Part shown: positions 29,105 to 38,793 of the stretch, piece after piece
How positions within the stretch are numbered: position 1 is the first letter of the stretch
How the letters are laid out: each line of letters begins with the position of its first letter
DNA from: Rhodospirillaceae bacterium
GTDB lineage: Bacteria; Pseudomonadota; Alphaproteobacteria; Bin65
Length of the DNA: 64,000 nt
Direction: 5' to 3'
NCBI GenBank assembly: GCA_011523655.1
Contig: WTGH01000041.1
Span: forward strand, 24,436 to 88,435
Made by a program: the position numbers and the translations under genes
Notes under the pieces: model-generated
Told to the model about the DNA's origin: nothing
The model's input: only the letters and a program-made list of their open reading frames with translations
The model's database searches: none

Positions 29105-29503
29105 CGGGGCGTCGCCGGCTGCCGGCGCCGTACCGGCCCTGTGCCCGCCGTTCGCGCCGTCGCCGCACGGCTTCCCCGATTCCGTACTGTCTCTGCGGCT
29201 TTTGACATTGCTGCTGCCCGCCCGCAGCCGGAGAACCGCCATGCGCGGCACCGGTTCGGGTATGGAATCCTAGGCGGTCGCGCGGCATTTGTATCTCCCC
29301 AACATTGGGGAGATTGACGGAAAATTCCCACGGTGCCCCGGAAATCCGGGGCAGGATGGCGGGCTGCGGCGCGTGCAGGCGGCGCCACCGGCCCCGCCGG
29401 GCCGCCGGTCGCGACAAACTCTACCGTGACGGCCGGCGGGCCCCTGTCGCACAACGGGCGCACAAAGGGCGACCTTCCCGCCCGCAATCCTCCGGAGCCC
29501 GCC

Positions 29504-30064
29504 ATGCCGCTTTCCGAACCCGCCTCCCGCGAGCTGCTCCATACCCGCGCGATCGAGATGCGCGGCTATATCCGCGACGACGGGCTGTGGGATATCGAGG
29601 GCCATCTCACCGACAACAAGAGCTACGGCTACGACGGCGGCTTCCGTGGCTGGGTCGAGCCGGAGACGCCCGTCCACGATATGTGGATCAGGCTGACGGT
29701 CGACGACGGTCTCGTCATCCAGGCCTGCGAGGCTGCGACCGATCTCCACCCCTACGCGGTCTGCCCGGACATCACCCCGTCGTTTGCCGCGCTGGCCGGC
29801 ATCCGGATCGGCGTCGGCTGGATGCGCGAGGTCCGGCAGCGGGTCGGCGGGCGCAAGGGCTGCACCCATCTCGTCGAGATGCTGGCCCAGCTCGGCACCG
29901 TGGCCTTCCAGACCCACGTCGCGAAAAGCCGGGTGAAGGGCCGCCGGAAGCCGGATCCGGACAAGCCCCGGCGCAAGCCGCTCGTGGTCGACACCTGTCA
30001 CGCCATGGCGAGCGACGGCCCGGTCGTCAGGGAACGCTTCCCGGAATTCTACACCGGCGCCTGA
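29504..30064 (+). CDS. DUF2889 domain protein
   Basis: A 186-residue soluble protein starting MPLSEPASRELLHTRAIEMRGY. It continues with IRDDGLWDIEGHLTDNKSYGY and CTHLVEMLAQLGTVAFQT, the hallmarks of DUF2889, a family of unknown function common in proteobacteria. Start ATG 29504 has a weak CGGAG site upstream. No catalytic motif can be named, although conserved Cys, His and Glu residues (KGCTHLVEML) suggest a metal or redox site. Neighbours give no clue. Confidence 0.87.
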   Translation: MPLSEPASRELLHTRAIEMRGYIRDDGLWDIEGHLTDNKSYGYDGGFRGWVEPETPVHDMWIRLTVDDGLVIQACEAATDLHPYAVCPDITPSFAALAGIRIGVGWMREVRQRVGGRKGCTHLVEMLAQLGTVAFQTHVAKSRVKGRRKPDPDKPRRKPLVVDTCHAMASDGPVVRERFPEFYTGA

Positions 30065-30290
30065 CGGCCCGACGCCGCCGAAGCGCATGGCTTTGCTGCC
30101 GCGCCGGCTCTACGGCGCCGCGCGGACCGTGGCTTTCCGGAGGACTCCAGGTCGAGCGGTGACGTGCGAAATTGGGCGGAACTGCACGGTCCGACGGGAT
30201 GATTCCGTCTATTCCGCAAAATAATTTGTTGAAATATTCAAGATTTTTCAATGAGTTAAATAATTTTATTCAGACTTTACTCATTTTTGT

Positions 30291-30318
30291 TTGACAACTT
30301 TATGAAAACCTGTATAAA
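30291..30318 (+). promoter_or_regulatory. Strong sigma-70-like promoter
   Basis: TTGACA (30291-30296), 16-base spacer, then TATAAA (30313-30318) preceded by TG as an extended -10. Expected start of transcription is near 30325. The only plausible product is the short RNA ending at the terminator at 30400-30420. Confidence 0.65.
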
Positions 30319-30324
30319 TCATCA

Positions 30325-30420
30325 ATCGGGCCTGAATGAACACTCATTCAGTCTCATTAGTTTGGTGATTTTGTCTATGGACAGATCGCCGTTGGAACCA
30401 ACGCCCACAGGGCGTTTTTT
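30325..30420 (+). ncRNA. Candidate small RNA of about 95 bases
   Basis: Between a near-consensus promoter (30291-30318) and a Rho-independent terminator (30400-30420) lies about 95 bases with no good open frame. The 5' part carries CTGAATGA-acac-TCATTCAG (30332-30351), an 8-base-pair perfect stem with a 4-base loop starting about 8 bases after the likely start. The same palindrome could instead be a TetR-type operator. No family match recognised. The ATG at 30376 is not preceded by a ribosome site at normal spacing and its frame runs through the terminator. Confidence 0.5.
30400..30420 (+). terminator. Intrinsic terminator
   Basis: AACGCCC (30400-30406), loop ACA, GGGCGTT (30410-30416), followed by a run of six T. 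A textbook plus-strand terminator for the small-RNA candidate. Confidence 0.85.
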
Positions 30421-30446
30421 CCGTCACTCCTCATCAGCGACTCCAA

Positions 30447-30473
30447 GGGCGGCCTCACGGCCGCCCCTTTTTT
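30447..30473 (+). terminator. Second intrinsic terminator
   Basis: GGGCGGCC (30447-30454), loop TCAC, GGCCGCCC (30459-30466), then C and six T. It backs up the first terminator 30 bases upstream and lies 17 bases from the end of the convergent bolA gene. Confidence 0.8.
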
Positions 30474-30489
30474 GCCGGAGTCAGAAGCG

Positions 30490-30765
30490 TCAGGCGTCGG
30501 GCCGGGCCGGCGCGTCCAGCTTGAGCGCCAGCGCGTGGACCGGCCCGGCCAGCTCCTCCGCCAGCGCGTCGTAGACCCGGCGCTGCCGTTCGACCCGGCT
30601 CAGGCCGTCGAAGGCCGCCGCGATCATGAAAACGCGGAAATGCGTCTCCCCGCCCGGGCGCGCCCCGACATGGCCCCTGTGCATATGCGATTCGTCGACC
30701 ACGTCGAGCGCGGCCGGCGCAAAGGTTTCGGCGAGCTTGGCGCGGATCCTCTCGGCGACGCTCAT
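30490..30765 (-). CDS. BolA-family protein
   Basis: A 91-residue alpha/beta protein of the BolA/IbaG type: RIRAKLAETFAPAALDVVDESHMH, HFRVFMIAAAFDGLSRVERQRRVYDAL and LAGPVHALALKL. The His in DESHMHRGH and the later conserved VHALAL are positions used for [2Fe-2S] sharing with monothiol glutaredoxins. ATG 30765 has a GGAGG site. BolA beside a J-domain protein and cobST is a conserved neighbourhood in alphaproteobacteria (from memory). It is divergent from the following transporter. Confidence 0.93.
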   Translation of the reverse strand: MSVAERIRAKLAETFAPAALDVVDESHMHRGHVGARPGGETHFRVFMIAAAFDGLSRVERQRRVYDALAEELAGPVHALALKLDAPARPDA

Positions 30766-30913
30766 CGGCGGATCCTCCGCTTGAGACAAACAGGTTGTGG
30801 ACGGCGGCACCGCCACAGCGGCACAAGTGGCGCCTGTCCGGCCGCCCGGTCAAGACCTCCCGTTCGCCCCGTCCATTCACCGCGGCCCGCCCGCCGCTTC
30901 CCTGCCCCGTTAT

Positions 30914-31861
30914 ATGACCGACCCTGCTGACGCTCCGCCGGCCGCCTGCCCGGCCCCCCATTCGGCGGCCGCCGCCTACGGCCTGCTCGGCGTGGTCGTG
31001 TGTTTCTGGGGCGTCAACTGGCCGATAATGAAGATCGGCCTGGTCTGGCTGCCGCCCTTCTGGTTCACCTTCCTGCGTCTCGGGCTGGGCGCAGCGACGC
31101 TGTTCATCCTGCTTGCGCTGCTGGGACGCCTCAGGGTCCCGCCGCGCCACGACTGGCCGATGATCGCGGTCGTCGGGACGATCCAGATCGGACTGTTCAT
31201 GACCCTGGTTCACTGGGGCCTGCAATTCGTACCGGCGGGCCGCGCCGCCCTGCTGGCCTATACGACGCCGATCTGGGTCGTGCCCGGCGCCATCCTGTTT
31301 CTCGGCGAACGGCTGACCGCGCTGCGCGCGCTCGGCCTGCTGGCGGGCCTGGCGGGCCTCGCGGTGCTGTTCAATCCCATGTCCTTCGACTGGTCCGATG
31401 TCCGGGTCGTAATCGGCAACGCAATGCTGCTTGCCAGCGCACTGTGCTGGGCGACGGGAATCGTTGTCGTCAAGCGCCATGTCTGGCGCTGCACGCCGAT
31501 GGACGCCGTGCCGTGGCAGTTGCTGATCGCCGCGGCGATCGGGCTGGTCATCGCCCTGGCGGCAGACAGCGGCGCGGCGATCGAGTGGAATGCCGGCTCC
31601 GTTCTGGTCCTGCTCTACAACGGGTCGCTGGCGACGGCGCTCGCGGTCTGGGCCGTCATTTCGATAAACCGGGCGCTCCCGGCGGTCACGACCTCGCTTG
31701 CCATGCTCGGAGTCCCGGCCGGCGGGCTGCTGCTGAGCGCCCTGATACTGGACGAACCCGTGACCGTTTCATTGCTGCTCGGCCTCACGCTGATTGCCGG
31801 CGGCGTCGCCATCGTCGCCTGGTCAGATCGAAGGGAAACCCTCACCGCGCCCGGGGCCTGA
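30914..31861 (+). CDS. DMT/EamA-family membrane transporter
   Basis: A 315-residue, ten-helix EamA protein; first repeat from AAAYGLLGVVVCFWGVNWPI, second from IGNAMLLASALCWATGIVVV. The signature end segments AGLAGLAVLFNP and GLTLIAGGVAIVAW are present. ATG 30914 precedes a short Pro/Ala-rich cytoplasmic tail. Metabolite exporter of unknown specificity; it interrupts the bolA / J-protein / cobST neighbourhood. Confidence 0.9.
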   Translation: MTDPADAPPAACPAPHSAAAAYGLLGVVVCFWGVNWPIMKIGLVWLPPFWFTFLRLGLGAATLFILLALLGRLRVPPRHDWPMIAVVGTIQIGLFMTLVHWGLQFVPAGRAALLAYTTPIWVVPGAILFLGERLTALRALGLLAGLAGLAVLFNPMSFDWSDVRVVIGNAMLLASALCWATGIVVVKRHVWRCTPMDAVPWQLLIAAAIGLVIALAADSGAAIEWNAGSVLVLLYNGSLATALAVWAVISINRALPAVTTSLAMLGVPAGGLLLSALILDEPVTVSLLLGLTLIAGGVAIVAWSDRRETLTAPGA

Positions 31862-31928
31862 ACGCGCCGCCGCCGGGCCGCGGCCTTCCTTTCCTTGTGC
31901 CGGGCGAAGCTGCGCGCCATAGTGCAGC

Positions 31929-32540
31929 ATGCGCAAAATCCCGCTCGAAACCTTCGACAATCTCGGCGAATCGCTCGGTTTGCGGAAACCGGCGCCGGGC
32001 AGGATCTGCGATCACCCGACCTGTACCGAGGCCGCCGGGCACCGGGCGCCCAAATCGCCGGCCGCGCTCGACGACTATTACTGGTTCTGCTTCCCGCACG
32101 CCGCCGAATACAACAAGGCGTGGAACTATTACAAAGGCCTGAGCGAGGAGCAGATTGAGCGCGAAATCCAGCGCGACACCCTGGGCCGCCGGCCGACCTG
32201 GCCGCTCGGAATGCGCGTCGGACGCATGGCGGACGGGTTCGACGCCGTCGACGCCACGCTGGGCGAAACGGCCGGATTTTTCGGCCCGAACGGCCGGCGC
32301 AGGGCGGGATCCGCCGCCGCGCGCCGCGCCCGGGGTACGGCAGAACAGCGCGCGCTCGAGACCTTGCAGTTGACCGGCGCGGCCGATATGACAGAGGTGA
32401 AAGCGCGCTACAAGGCGCTCGCCAAGAAATATCACCCCGACGCGAACGATGGCGACGCGGCCGCGGAAAACCGGCTGAAGGCCATCAACGAGGCCTATAC
32501 GGTTCTGAAGAACAGCCTGGGCGCGCCGCGCGGCCGCTGA
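31929..32540 (+). CDS. J-domain (DnaJ-like) protein
   Basis: A 203-residue protein with a C-terminal J domain: [48 protein letters not shown], with the invariant HPD (about residue 173) that stimulates Hsp70. The N-terminal 130 residues ([20 protein letters not shown] ... [22 protein letters not shown]) have a Cys/His pattern like a small zinc site and are typical of the J proteins found beside cobS in alphaproteobacteria. No G/F or zinc-finger domains of DnaJ proper. Cobalt chelatase assembly is a possible role, inferred only from position 54 bases upstream of cobS. Confidence 0.9.
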   Translation: MRKIPLETFDNLGESLGLRKPAPGRICDHPTCTEAAGHRAPKSPAALDDYYWFCFPHAAEYNKAWNYYKGLSEEQIEREIQRDTLGRRPTWPLGMRVGRMADGFDAVDATLGETAGFFGPNGRRRAGSAAARRARGTAEQRALETLQLTGAADMTEVKARYKALAKKYHPDANDGDAAAENRLKAINEAYTVLKNSLGAPRGR

Positions 32541-32593
32541 CGACCGCCCCGCCGCCCCGGCCGGAGCCGACGCCACAAACGAAAGGCGAAACA

Positions 32594-33610
32594 GTGACCA
32601 GCAACCCCGCCAGCACGGCCGACGCCGCGCCGATGAGCGAGATTGTAGTTTCCGATCCGGACATCAAGGTCGATGTCCGGCAGACCTTCGGACTCGAAAT
32701 AGACTGGGAAGTGCCGGCGTTCAGCCAGCAGGATTCCCACGTGCCGGACATCGATCCTGCCTACTATTTCGATTTCGAAACCACGCTGGCGATCCTCGCC
32801 GGCTTCGCCCACAACCGCCGGGTCATGATCCAGGGCTATCACGGCACCGGCAAGTCGACCCATATCGAGCAGGTCGCCGCGCGGCTGAACTGGCCGTGCA
32901 TCCGCATCAACCTGGACAGCCACATCAGCCGGATCGATCTCGTCGGCAAGGATGCCATCGTGTTGCGCGACGGCAAGCAGATCACGGAGTTCCGCGAAGG
33001 CATCCTGCCCTGGGCGATCCAGCGGCCGACCGCCCTGGTGTTCGACGAATACGACGCCGGCCGGCCGGACGTCATGTTCGTGATCCAGCGCGTGCTGGAG
33101 GTCGAGGGCAAGCTGACCCTGCTCGACCAGAGCCGGGTCATCCGCCCGCATCGCTCGTTCCGCCTGTTCTCGACCGCCAACACGGTCGGCCTCGGCGACA
33201 CGACCGGCCTGTATCACGGCACCCAGCAGATCAACCAGGGCCAGATGGACCGCTGGTCGATCGTCGGCACGCTGAACTATCTGGAGCACGAGGCGGAGGT
33301 GAAGATCGTCCTCGCCAAGGCGCCGGAATACGACACCAAGGAGGGCCGGGAGAAGATCGGCGCGATGGTGGCGGTCGCCGACCTCAGCCGCTCCGGCTTC
33401 ATGGCGGGCGATATCTCCACCGTGATGTCGCCGCGGACGGTCATCATGTGGGCGCAGAACGCGACCATCTTCGGCGACCTGGGCTATGCCTTCCGGGTGA
33501 CCTTCCTCAACAAGTGCGACGAGGTCGAGCGGCCGACCATCGCGGAATACTACCAGCGCTGCTTCGGCTCGGAGCTGCCGGAAAGCGCGGTCAAGGCGGG
33601 GCTGGCCTAG
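32594..33610 (+). CDS. cobS: Aerobic cobaltochelatase subunit CobS
   Basis: A 338-residue AAA+ ATPase. Walker [11 protein letters not shown] is at 81-90, Walker B is [15 protein letters not shown], and sensor/arginine-finger regions [20 protein letters not shown] and [18 protein letters not shown] follow. CobS and CobT form the MgChlI/MgChlD-like motor that drives CobN to insert Co2+ into hydrogenobyrinic acid a,c-diamide in aerobic B12 synthesis. Start is a GTG at 32594 after GAAAGGCGAAACA. cobN is not in the window. Co-oriented with cobT, 39 bases downstream. Confidence 0.96.
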   Translation: MTSNPASTADAAPMSEIVVSDPDIKVDVRQTFGLEIDWEVPAFSQQDSHVPDIDPAYYFDFETTLAILAGFAHNRRVMIQGYHGTGKSTHIEQVAARLNWPCIRINLDSHISRIDLVGKDAIVLRDGKQITEFREGILPWAIQRPTALVFDEYDAGRPDVMFVIQRVLEVEGKLTLLDQSRVIRPHRSFRLFSTANTVGLGDTTGLYHGTQQINQGQMDRWSIVGTLNYLEHEAEVKIVLAKAPEYDTKEGREKIGAMVAVADLSRSGFMAGDISTVMSPRTVIMWAQNATIFGDLGYAFRVTFLNKCDEVERPTIAEYYQRCFGSELPESAVKAGLA

Positions 33611-33649
33611 ACGGCCGGGACCAATCGATCGGGAAATGGGCCGGGAGCC

Positions 33650-35509
33650 ATGCCGGATCCGAACGAACCGCTTGACGTTCTGCTCCAGGTCACCGGCGCG
33701 GCGATGCGCGCCATTTCGCGCGAGCCGGAGCTCAACGTCACCTTTGCGCAGGATGGGCCGCAGGCGTCCGGCCATCAGGTGCGCCTGGCGCCGCCGGCGC
33801 GCGACCTGAACTATATCGACGTCTCGGAAATGCGCGGCCACAGCGATTCGATCGCCCTGCGGCTGCGCTATCACGACGAAGAGACCCACATCCGCCGCAT
33901 GCCGCGCACCGACATGGCGCGGCAGGTCTACGATTGCGTGGAGCGGGCGCGCTGCGAGGCGATCGGCGCGCGCCGGATGGTCGGCCTGCGCGAGAATCTG
34001 GCCGCGGCCCACCAGCAGCGCTGCCGGGAGGAAGGTTTCGACCGGATCACCGAGCGCAGCGAAGAGGACCTGCCGGAGGTGCTCGGCTATCTGGCGCGCG
34101 AGGCCTTCACGGGCCAGGCGCCGCCGCCGGCCGCGCGGACGATGGTCGATCTCGCGCGCGCCTCGCTGGAGCGGCAGATCGGCCGGAACCTCGACCGGCT
34201 CTCGGACCTGGTCGAGGACCAGGACGAGTTCGCCAGGCTGGTCCGCAAGCTGATCAGCGACCTGCATCTGGAGGACGACGCCCAGCCGTCCGACCGGGAA
34301 CAGGACAGCGAGGACGACGACGAGCAGGAACAGGGCGGCGGCGAGAGCGACAGCCAGGGCAGCGACGACGGCGACGATTCGGCCGACGCCAGCATTCCGA
34401 CCGAAGCGATGGAGTCGGACGAGACCGACGACGCCGACGGCACCTCCGACGGCGCCGATGCCGAATACATGTCGGACGAGGGCGACGACGAGCCGGCCGG
34501 CCCGAGCCAGATTCCGCGCCACGACCACAACATCAACCCGGACGACCGGAACGCCTACCGGGTGTGGTCGACGGCGCATGACGAGGTCATCGCCGCCGAA
34601 GATCTGTGCGATCCGGAGGAACTGGCCCGCCTGCGCCAGAATCTCGATCAGCAGCTCCAGCATCTCCAGACCGTCATCGCAAAGCTGGCCAACCGGCTGC
34701 AGCGCAAGCTGCTCGCCAAGCAGAACCGGTCCTGGGAGTTCGACCTCGAGGAGGGAATCCTGGATACAGCGCGGCTCGACCGGGTTGTCATCAACCCGAT
34801 GGATCCGCTGTCCTACAAGCAGGAGACCGACATCGAGTTCCGCGACACCATCGTCACCCTGCTGATCGACAATTCGGGCTCGATGCGGGGCCGGCCGATC
34901 TCGGTCGCCGCGGTCAGCGCCGACATCCTGGCGCGCACCCTGGAGCGCTGCGCGGTCAAGGTGGAGATTCTCGGCTTCACGACCCGGGCGTGGAAGGGCG
35001 GCCAGGCGCGCGAGGCGTGGCTCGCCGCCGGCAAACCGGCCAATCCGGGGCGCCTGAACGATCTGCGCCACATCGTCTACAAGGCGGCCGACGCGCCGTG
35101 GCGGCGGGCGCGCAAGAATCTCGGCCTGATGCTGCGGGAAGGCATCCTCAAGGAGAATATCGACGGCGAAGCCCTGCTGTGGGCGCACAACCGGATGATC
35201 GGCCGGCCCGAGCGGCGCAAGATCCTGATGGTGATTTCCGACGGCGCGCCGGTCGACGATTCCACCCTGTCGGTCAATCCCGGCAACTATCTGGAGAAGC
35301 ATCTGCGCGACACGATCCAGTGGATCGAGGCGATGTCGCCGGTGCAGCTGCTCGCCATCGGCATCGGGCACGACGTCACCCGTTACTACCGCAGGGCGGT
35401 GACGCTGGTGGACGCCGAACAACTCGGCGGCACCATCATGGACGAGCTGACGGCGCTGTTCGATGAGGATTCGGCGGCGCCGGTACGGACGCGGCGCCGG
35501 GCGGCGTAA
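33650..35509 (+). CDS. cobT: Aerobic cobaltochelatase subunit CobT
   Basis: A 619-residue partner of CobS. N-terminal helical domain to about 215; a strongly acidic low-complexity linker (about 220-290, [20 protein letters not shown] and more); and a C-terminal von Willebrand A domain with the MIDAS motif [16 protein letters not shown] and later ISDGAPVDD. The layout matches CobT/MgChlD. The acidic linker is normal for the family. Ribosome site GGGAG precedes the ATG at 33650. One-base gap to the following GTG of the amidohydrolase suggests coupling. Confidence 0.96.
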   Translation: MPDPNEPLDVLLQVTGAAMRAISREPELNVTFAQDGPQASGHQVRLAPPARDLNYIDVSEMRGHSDSIALRLRYHDEETHIRRMPRTDMARQVYDCVERARCEAIGARRMVGLRENLAAAHQQRCREEGFDRITERSEEDLPEVLGYLAREAFTGQAPPPAARTMVDLARASLERQIGRNLDRLSDLVEDQDEFARLVRKLISDLHLEDDAQPSDREQDSEDDDEQEQGGGESDSQGSDDGDDSADASIPTEAMESDETDDADGTSDGADAEYMSDEGDDEPAGPSQIPRHDHNINPDDRNAYRVWSTAHDEVIAAEDLCDPEELARLRQNLDQQLQHLQTVIAKLANRLQRKLLAKQNRSWEFDLEEGILDTARLDRVVINPMDPLSYKQETDIEFRDTIVTLLIDNSGSMRGRPISVAAVSADILARTLERCAVKVEILGFTTRAWKGGQAREAWLAAGKPANPGRLNDLRHIVYKAADAPWRRARKNLGLMLREGILKENIDGEALLWAHNRMIGRPERRKILMVISDGAPVDDSTLSVNPGNYLEKHLRDTIQWIEAMSPVQLLAIGIGHDVTRYYRRAVTLVDAEQLGGTIMDELTALFDEDSAAPVRTRRRAA

Positions 35510-35510
35510 C

Positions 35511-36866
35511 GTGCCGACCCTGCTGGCCCGCAATGCGCGCGTCCTGGCGGTCATGGACGACGTCGGGACGGAGATTCCCGACGGCGGCCTGTTCTGCCGC
35601 GACGGCGTCATCGAGCAGGTCGGCCCGAGCGCGGCGCTGCCGCAGAGCGCCGACGAAATTATCGACCTGAGCGACCATGTCGTCGTTCCCGGCCTGGTCA
35701 ACACCCACCACCATCTGTGCCAGAACCTGACCCGGGCGGTGCCGGCGGCGCAGAACGCACCCCTGTTCGGCTGGCTCCAGACCCTCTATCCGATCTGGCA
35801 GCGCATGGGGCCGGACCATATCCGGATCTCCGCGCTGGTCGGGCTGGCGGAACTGGCGCTGTCCGGCTGCACGTCCTCGTCGGACCATCTCTATCTCTTT
35901 CCAAACGGTGCGCGGCTCGACGATCAGATCGAAGCGGCGGTCGACCTCGGCTTCCGCTTCCACGCCACCCGCGGCGCCATGAGCATCGGCGAGAGCGAGG
36001 GCGGCCTGCCGCCGGACAGCCTGACCGAGGACGAAGATTTCATCCTGAAGGACAGCATCCGGGTCATCGAGAGCTTCCACGACCCGGAGCCGATGGCGAT
36101 GGTGCGCGTCGCCGTCGCGCCGTGCTCGCCCTTCACCGTGAGCCAGGACCTGATGCGCGAATCGGCCGTCCTCGCCCGGCAGTACGGCGTGCGCCTGCAC
36201 ACCCATCTGGCGGAGAATGTCGAGGATATCGATTATTCCCTCGAACGCTTCGGCATGCGGCCGGGGGAGTATATCGAGGATGTCGGCTGGGCCGGCGAGG
36301 ACGTCTGGCACGCCCATTGCGTCCGGCTCGACGAGAGCGAGACGGCGCTGTTCGCCCGGACCGGCACCGGCATCGCCCATTGCCCCGGCTCCAACATGCG
36401 CCTCGCCAGCGGGATCGCGCCGCTGCGCGCCTGGCTCGACGCCGGGGTAAAGGTCGGCCTCGGCGTCGATGGCTCGGCCTCCAACGACGATGCCCATCTG
36501 CTGGGCGACGCGCGGCTGGCCATGCTGCTGCAGCGGGTCAAGGGCAACGCCGCCGAACTCACCGCGCGCGAAGCCCTGCGCGTCGCCACCCGCGGCGGCG
36601 CCTCGGTGCTGGGCCGCGACGACATCGGCAGCCTGGAGCCGGGCCGGGCGGCGGATTTCGCGGCCTACGACCTGAACCAGCCGGCGCTGGCCGGGGCGGA
36701 CTGGGATCCGCTGGCCGCGCTGGTCTTCTGCCGCCCGCCGCGCGCCGCCTGGACCGTCATCGCCGGCAAGCCGGTCGTCCGCGAAGGCCGGATCGCCACG
36801 GTCGACATGGCCAGGGCGCTCGCCGAACACCGCCGGCTGACGCGGGAGCTGATCGACGGGCGGTGA
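35511..36866 (+). CDS. 8-oxoguanine deaminase-like amidohydrolase
   Basis: A 451-residue metallo-dependent hydrolase of the ATZ/TRZ/cytosine deaminase group. The GTG at 35511 lies one base after the cobT stop. Metal ligands: VNTHHHLCQNL (HxH), THLAENVEDID (His and Glu), WHAHCVRLDE (His) and GLGVDGSASNDD (Asp). The N-terminal LVNTHHHLCQNLTRAVPAAQ NAPLFGWLQTLYPIW is typical of 8-oxoguanine deaminase and hydroxydechloroatrazine-type enzymes. It may deaminate oxidised purines or a related heterocycle. The last 176 bases (36691-36866) are repeated imperfectly at 38941-39109, on the other side of the HipA gene. Confidence 0.88.
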   Translation: MPTLLARNARVLAVMDDVGTEIPDGGLFCRDGVIEQVGPSAALPQSADEIIDLSDHVVVPGLVNTHHHLCQNLTRAVPAAQNAPLFGWLQTLYPIWQRMGPDHIRISALVGLAELALSGCTSSSDHLYLFPNGARLDDQIEAAVDLGFRFHATRGAMSIGESEGGLPPDSLTEDEDFILKDSIRVIESFHDPEPMAMVRVAVAPCSPFTVSQDLMRESAVLARQYGVRLHTHLAENVEDIDYSLERFGMRPGEYIEDVGWAGEDVWHAHCVRLDESETALFARTGTGIAHCPGSNMRLASGIAPLRAWLDAGVKVGLGVDGSASNDDAHLLGDARLAMLLQRVKGNAAELTAREALRVATRGGASVLGRDDIGSLEPGRAADFAAYDLNQPALAGADWDPLAALVFCRPPRAAWTVIAGKPVVREGRIATVDMARALAEHRRLTRELIDGR

Positions 36867-36934
36867 GGGGCCGGCCCCGCAGCCGTCGGCCGCTATGCGC
36901 GGAGCACGGCTGCTGCTTCGCCCGGTAATTGGCG

Positions 36935-38734
36935 TCAATTTGCGGTGGTTTCGATTCTCTGCTTCCAGATCTCGATTGCACGATTTACGCGGTCGGAGCC
37001 AGGTTCGAGGTCTTCGAGATGCGCGCTCAGACGGTCGCACAGGGACCCGACGATATCGCGAGCCGTCCCGGCATCCATGCCCATTGTCACGCCCGCCCGG
37101 ACAAAGTCGTTGGACGACAACCGGTTCCGCTTGCCCGCCAGCGAGAGCGCCAGACGGTCGTTCTCAAGGCCTGGAAAGACCCGTGTCGTCACGGCATCGT
37201 AGGCCGGCGCAAACCGGACGGACGTGAAATTTTCCGCGCCGTCGGGCGCGACCTTCAGGACGGCCATATTCTTCAGGTGAAAATCGCCATCGGCCATGAG
37301 CCAGGCGAGCACGGCGCGGCCGAACAGCGCCGCGACGTCCGCTTCGGCGTCGCTCGAAACGCCCCGCAGCGCCCGCGCCACCTGCTCGATGGAGCCTTCG
37401 TATTTTTCGGAAGGCGCGACGCCGCGGACGGACGCCATGTCTTCCATTGCAATCCTCCGACGGTCGTTGCGATCCCGCCGGATATCGAAGCGCTCGACCA
37501 GCAGCGCATCGGGCAGGTCGCCCGGCATCGAGACCGTCGCGTGAGCGGCCGTCTCGATCCCGCAAGCCCGGGCGGCCGCCAGACATTCCGCTTCGACGAG
37601 GGGAAGGTCCTCAAAACCGGCCCCCGGCGACGGCTTGAGAATATGCGTGAAGGCCAGTTCCCCGGCCGGCCGCAACATGCCGTCATGCGAGAGATTCATC
37701 GGCGCCTTGATCTGGACGCCCGACAGGCGCGGTGTCGCCGCCGACGCGAACAATGCGGCTATGCGGTCTTCCAGCGTCTCGTCGAACGACGGCGCGGGCC
37801 CGGCGTAGCCGCCGGCGAAAGCGCCCTCTTTCGTATACGCGTCGAGACGCCCTTCCAGCACGTCCGCGGGAAGGGCCTGAAGATCGTGTGCGTTCCCGGA
37901 GACGATAATATTCGACATGTAGCGCTTTCCGGCGGATATCCGCTCCTGCTCCGACTTCGGCTTCAACACGCGCTCAAGCCAGCCTTCCGGCAGCAGGCTT
38001 TCAATGAAGGGTGGCAGTCGGCCCGGCGCCCCGGTCCGAACCGGCGTCGGGTTTTCGATGCCGGCCGGCTCCCAGCGCCAGCCCGATCCGTCATGAGACA
38101 GAACGCCGATTTTTTCTCCGTGCCATCCGACATGAAGCGCCGCCCTCGGCGGCGGCACCTCCCGCAGCGGCGTCGCGATAAACGCCTCCGCGCGCCCCGC
38201 CTCCGTTCGCCATCCGTTGGCCTCGGCCAATCGCCAGCACGCGACGATGGCCGCCTTCTCGCCGCCGGCGGTCTCGACGAGACGCGCGGCGATGTCGGCC
38301 TGCATCCCGATCGGCATTGCCGCGCCGGCTTCGTTGCGCCGCCGGAACGATTCCAGATACCGGAAACGCAGCGTCGAGCGCCAGACCGTCAGGCCGCCCA
38401 TCGGGTCGGCGGTTCGAGCGCTCTCCGTTTCGGGAGCGTCGGGCGCGCGCGTCTGGACGATTTCCAGATTGCGCAGCCGCGTGCGCGCATTGCGTCTGCC
38501 GCTCAGGAAGAGACGCCCGTCCGGCGTCGGCGCGAGCCGCTCGGCGCTCGCCCCGCAGAGATAGGTGTTCGGGTAGAGATAGCCGGCAATCCGGAGCGCG
38601 TGATCGAACAGGACGGCGTCGGCGTCGTCCTCTGCTGCGACATAGATGCCCCGCATGATCTGGACGAGCCTGCCGGTTTCCACACCATATCGGGCGCGGT
38701 GCTTGTCGATGGTCTCGCCGACGAGATGCAGCAT
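36935..38734 (-). CDS. AbiEi-like domain fused to HipA-type kinase
   Basis: A 599-residue protein. Residues about 200-599 form a HipA kinase: HipN region LLPEGWLERV (248-257), SGVQIK at 338-343, HILKP with Lys367, LLVERFDIRRD, catalytic ADGDFHLKNM with Asp484 and Asn489, and APAYD with Asp513. Residues 1-190 resemble AbiEi-type antitoxin/regulators: a short helix-turn-helix-like start, then LVQIMRGIYV and a stretch of basic DNA-binding character. Usual HipA proteins are about 440 residues with HipB encoded separately; here no hipB is adjacent. HipA homologues phosphorylate tRNA synthetases. If the N-terminal part is an antitoxin, toxin and neutraliser are one polypeptide. AT-rich promoter and repeats just upstream suggest autoregulation. 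Confidence 0.82.
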   Translation of the reverse strand: MLHLVGETIDKHRARYGVETGRLVQIMRGIYVAAEDDADAVLFDHALRIAGYLYPNTYLCGASAERLAPTPDGRLFLSGRRNARTRLRNLEIVQTRAPDAPETESARTADPMGGLTVWRSTLRFRYLESFRRRNEAGAAMPIGMQADIAARLVETAGGEKAAIVACWRLAEANGWRTEAGRAEAFIATPLREVPPPRAALHVGWHGEKIGVLSHDGSGWRWEPAGIENPTPVRTGAPGRLPPFIESLLPEGWLERVLKPKSEQERISAGKRYMSNIIVSGNAHDLQALPADVLEGRLDAYTKEGAFAGGYAGPAPSFDETLEDRIAALFASAATPRLSGVQIKAPMNLSHDGMLRPAGELAFTHILKPSPGAGFEDLPLVEAECLAAARACGIETAAHATVSMPGDLPDALLVERFDIRRDRNDRRRIAMEDMASVRGVAPSEKYEGSIEQVARALRGVSSDAEADVAALFGRAVLAWLMADGDFHLKNMAVLKVAPDGAENFTSVRFAPAYDAVTTRVFPGLENDRLALSLAGKRNRLSSNDFVRAGVTMGMDAGTARDIVGSLCDRLSAHLEDLEPGSDRVNRAIEIWKQRIETTAN

Positions 38735-38764
38735 TTCCGACTTTCTCGACTTTTAAGATAAAGA

Positions 38765-38793
38765 AAGTAGAGTTTTCATCACAATATGTCAAG
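38765..38793 (-). promoter_or_regulatory. Promoter of the hipA-fusion gene with repeat motifs
   Basis: On the minus strand, TTGACA (38793-38788), 17-base spacer, TACTTT (38770-38765); start of transcription would be about 30 bases before the ATG at 38734. Two similar AAAGT-containing repeats flank it: AAAGTTCGAAAAAGT (just upstream of the -35) and AAAAGTCGAGAAAGTC (between -10 and ATG). Such paired sites are what an autoregulatory antitoxin would need. Confidence 0.6.

Larger units (their letters stand above)
30065..30489. other. AT-rich intergenic region holding a small-RNA-like unit
   Basis: The stretch 30205-30390 is far more AT-rich than the rest of the window. It contains a promoter, a perfect hairpin and two terminators, described separately. 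No protein-coding frame with a ribosome site is seen. Confidence 0.6.

Noticed and set aside
30376..30574. A small open frame starting in the small-RNA candidate
   Set aside because: No ribosome site at normal spacing and it runs through two terminators into the bolA antisense.
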